A stretch of DNA of 17,538 bases from DATBAK01 sp036787815 (GTDB taxonomy: Bacteria; Actinomycetota; Acidimicrobiia; IMCC26256; PALSA-610). Shown piece by piece: positions 17,199-17,538 of this stretch (position 1 is the first letter of the stretch; each line of letters begins with the position of its first letter). A program made the position numbers and the translations under genes. Below the pieces are notes generated by a model. It was not told where the DNA came from and did not search any database. It saw only the letters and a list, made by a program, of their open reading frames with translations. The stretch covers positions 1 to 17,538 of the forward strand of contig DAIQOP010000060.1 of the NCBI GenBank assembly GCA_036787815.1. Reading direction: 5' to 3'.

Positions 17199-17392
17199 CA
17201 TCCCTACTTTCATCCCTACAACAGGGTTGTACGCCATGGACTGCATGGACGGGATGGAAACAGAGTGCAGGTCAGCGGCACTGAGGTCGACCTCACAGAC
17301 GGGCGTCGCGGACCTACACGATCTTCGAAGGCACGAGTGAGATTCAGCGGCTGGTGGTCGCCCGCGCCATCTCCGGCCTGCACATTCCCTGA
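17199..17392 (+). repeat. 194-bp repeat R3: arm plus displaced dehydrogenase 3' end
   Basis: Copy 3 of 3, with no length change. Its boxes are CATCCCTAC and CATCCCTAC, its palindrome is GAGGTCGACCTC (17283-17294) and its core is at 17314-17331. The tail again encodes the same 25 residues but with AGT for Ser, CGG for Arg and TGA as stop. The tail is about as different from R1 as the intact gene is, yet it is silent at every codon. Confidence 0.92.
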
Positions 17393-17538
17393 TCCGAGTC
17401 CGGATGGCGCGGTCCCGGTTGGAATGCCGATCGCGACCCTCATCCCTACAAACGGGTGCGCCAAACGCCCCAGCGTCGGCGATTAGCCCGGACATTTCAG
17501 TAAGCCGTTGAGGGACCGGGTTTTCGGTGCGGATCGGG
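17393..17538. other. Region after the last repeat; possible edge of a further element
   Basis: No gene is seen. CATCCCTACAAACGGG (17441-17456) resembles the arm boxes of R1-R3 and lies 48 bp after the R3 tail, matching the position of the decayed box after R1. The last 60 bp, from GATTAGCCCGGACATTTCAG (17481-17500), look like the start of a different repeat or an IS terminus, but too little is present to classify. Confidence 0.3.

Larger units (their letters stand above)
15033..17313. mobile_element. Cassette 3: NmrA-like, SnoaL-like and TetR genes
   Basis: The segment from the R2 tail to the core of R3. The core-to-core distance is 2360 bp. It carries a two-gene minus-strand operon divergent from a TetR gene. 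A degraded dehydrogenase tail near 17120 suggests it may be two older elements merged. No recombinase is encoded. Confidence 0.5.

Noticed and set aside
13157..17392. The three 194-bp repeats as a CRISPR array
   Set aside because: Only three copies, far too long, separated by 1.5-2.2 kb of genes, and no Cas genes.
13157..17392. The repeats as classical integron attC sites
   Set aside because: I see no paired GTTRRRY/RYYYAAC core sites, and each repeat contains a protein-coding tail, which attC sites do not. The resemblance to integrons is only in layout.

Overview
The window looks like chromosomal DNA from a high-GC actinobacterium, most likely an uncultured Acidimicrobiia-type lineage. This is inferred from gene content and base use: nearly every third codon base is G or C, there is a secreted peptidase with GYW..SDGG repeats, and there is acyl-CoA/thiolase metabolism. 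A 100-N scaffold gap (4287-4386) shows it is a draft assembly.

Left part (1-11081), ordinary host genes. The C-terminus of one ABC protein overlaps a full-length ABC exporter subunit (ATGA), a probable heterodimeric exporter. Next comes a secreted sedolisin (S53) protease with a strong hairpin behind it, then an intergenic 104-bp tandem repeat that contains the assembly gap, then a full-length glycine decarboxylase P-protein (gcvP). On the minus strand, three tightly coupled genes encode an SCP-x/Ltp2-type thiolase, a DUF35 zinc-ribbon/OB-fold protein and a SnoaL-like protein. They lie just downstream of a secreted M23 peptidase that carries six 42-residue repeats.

Middle (11185-12466). A divergent acyl-CoA dehydrogenase gene sits behind a TetR-like palindrome. 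Its last codons, around the catalytic Glu of the FEGTSE motif, contain an 8-7-8 inverted repeat of the kind tyrosine recombinases use as a core site.

Right part (12467-17392), the most interesting region. Three modules are stacked behind the dehydrogenase: (1) an RHH antitoxin and Doc toxin, (2) a membrane protein and a divergent TetR regulator, (3) an NmrA-like protein, a SnoaL-like protein and a divergent TetR regulator. Each ends in a 194-bp repeat. The first 115 bp of each repeat is a shared non-coding arm with two CATCCCTAC-type boxes and a covarying palindrome. The rest is a displaced copy of the dehydrogenase 3' end. The gene and all three displaced copies encode the same 25-residue C-terminus through different synonymous codons and three different stop codons. 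The simplest reading is serial site-specific integration of small cassettes (about 0.9, 1.7 and 2.4 kb) into the 3' end of the dehydrogenase gene. Each cassette would bring a recoded replacement tail, so the host enzyme stays intact. No recombinase gene is in the window, so the elements would be mobilised in trans, or the integrase lies beyond the right edge. I do not recognise this as a named system.
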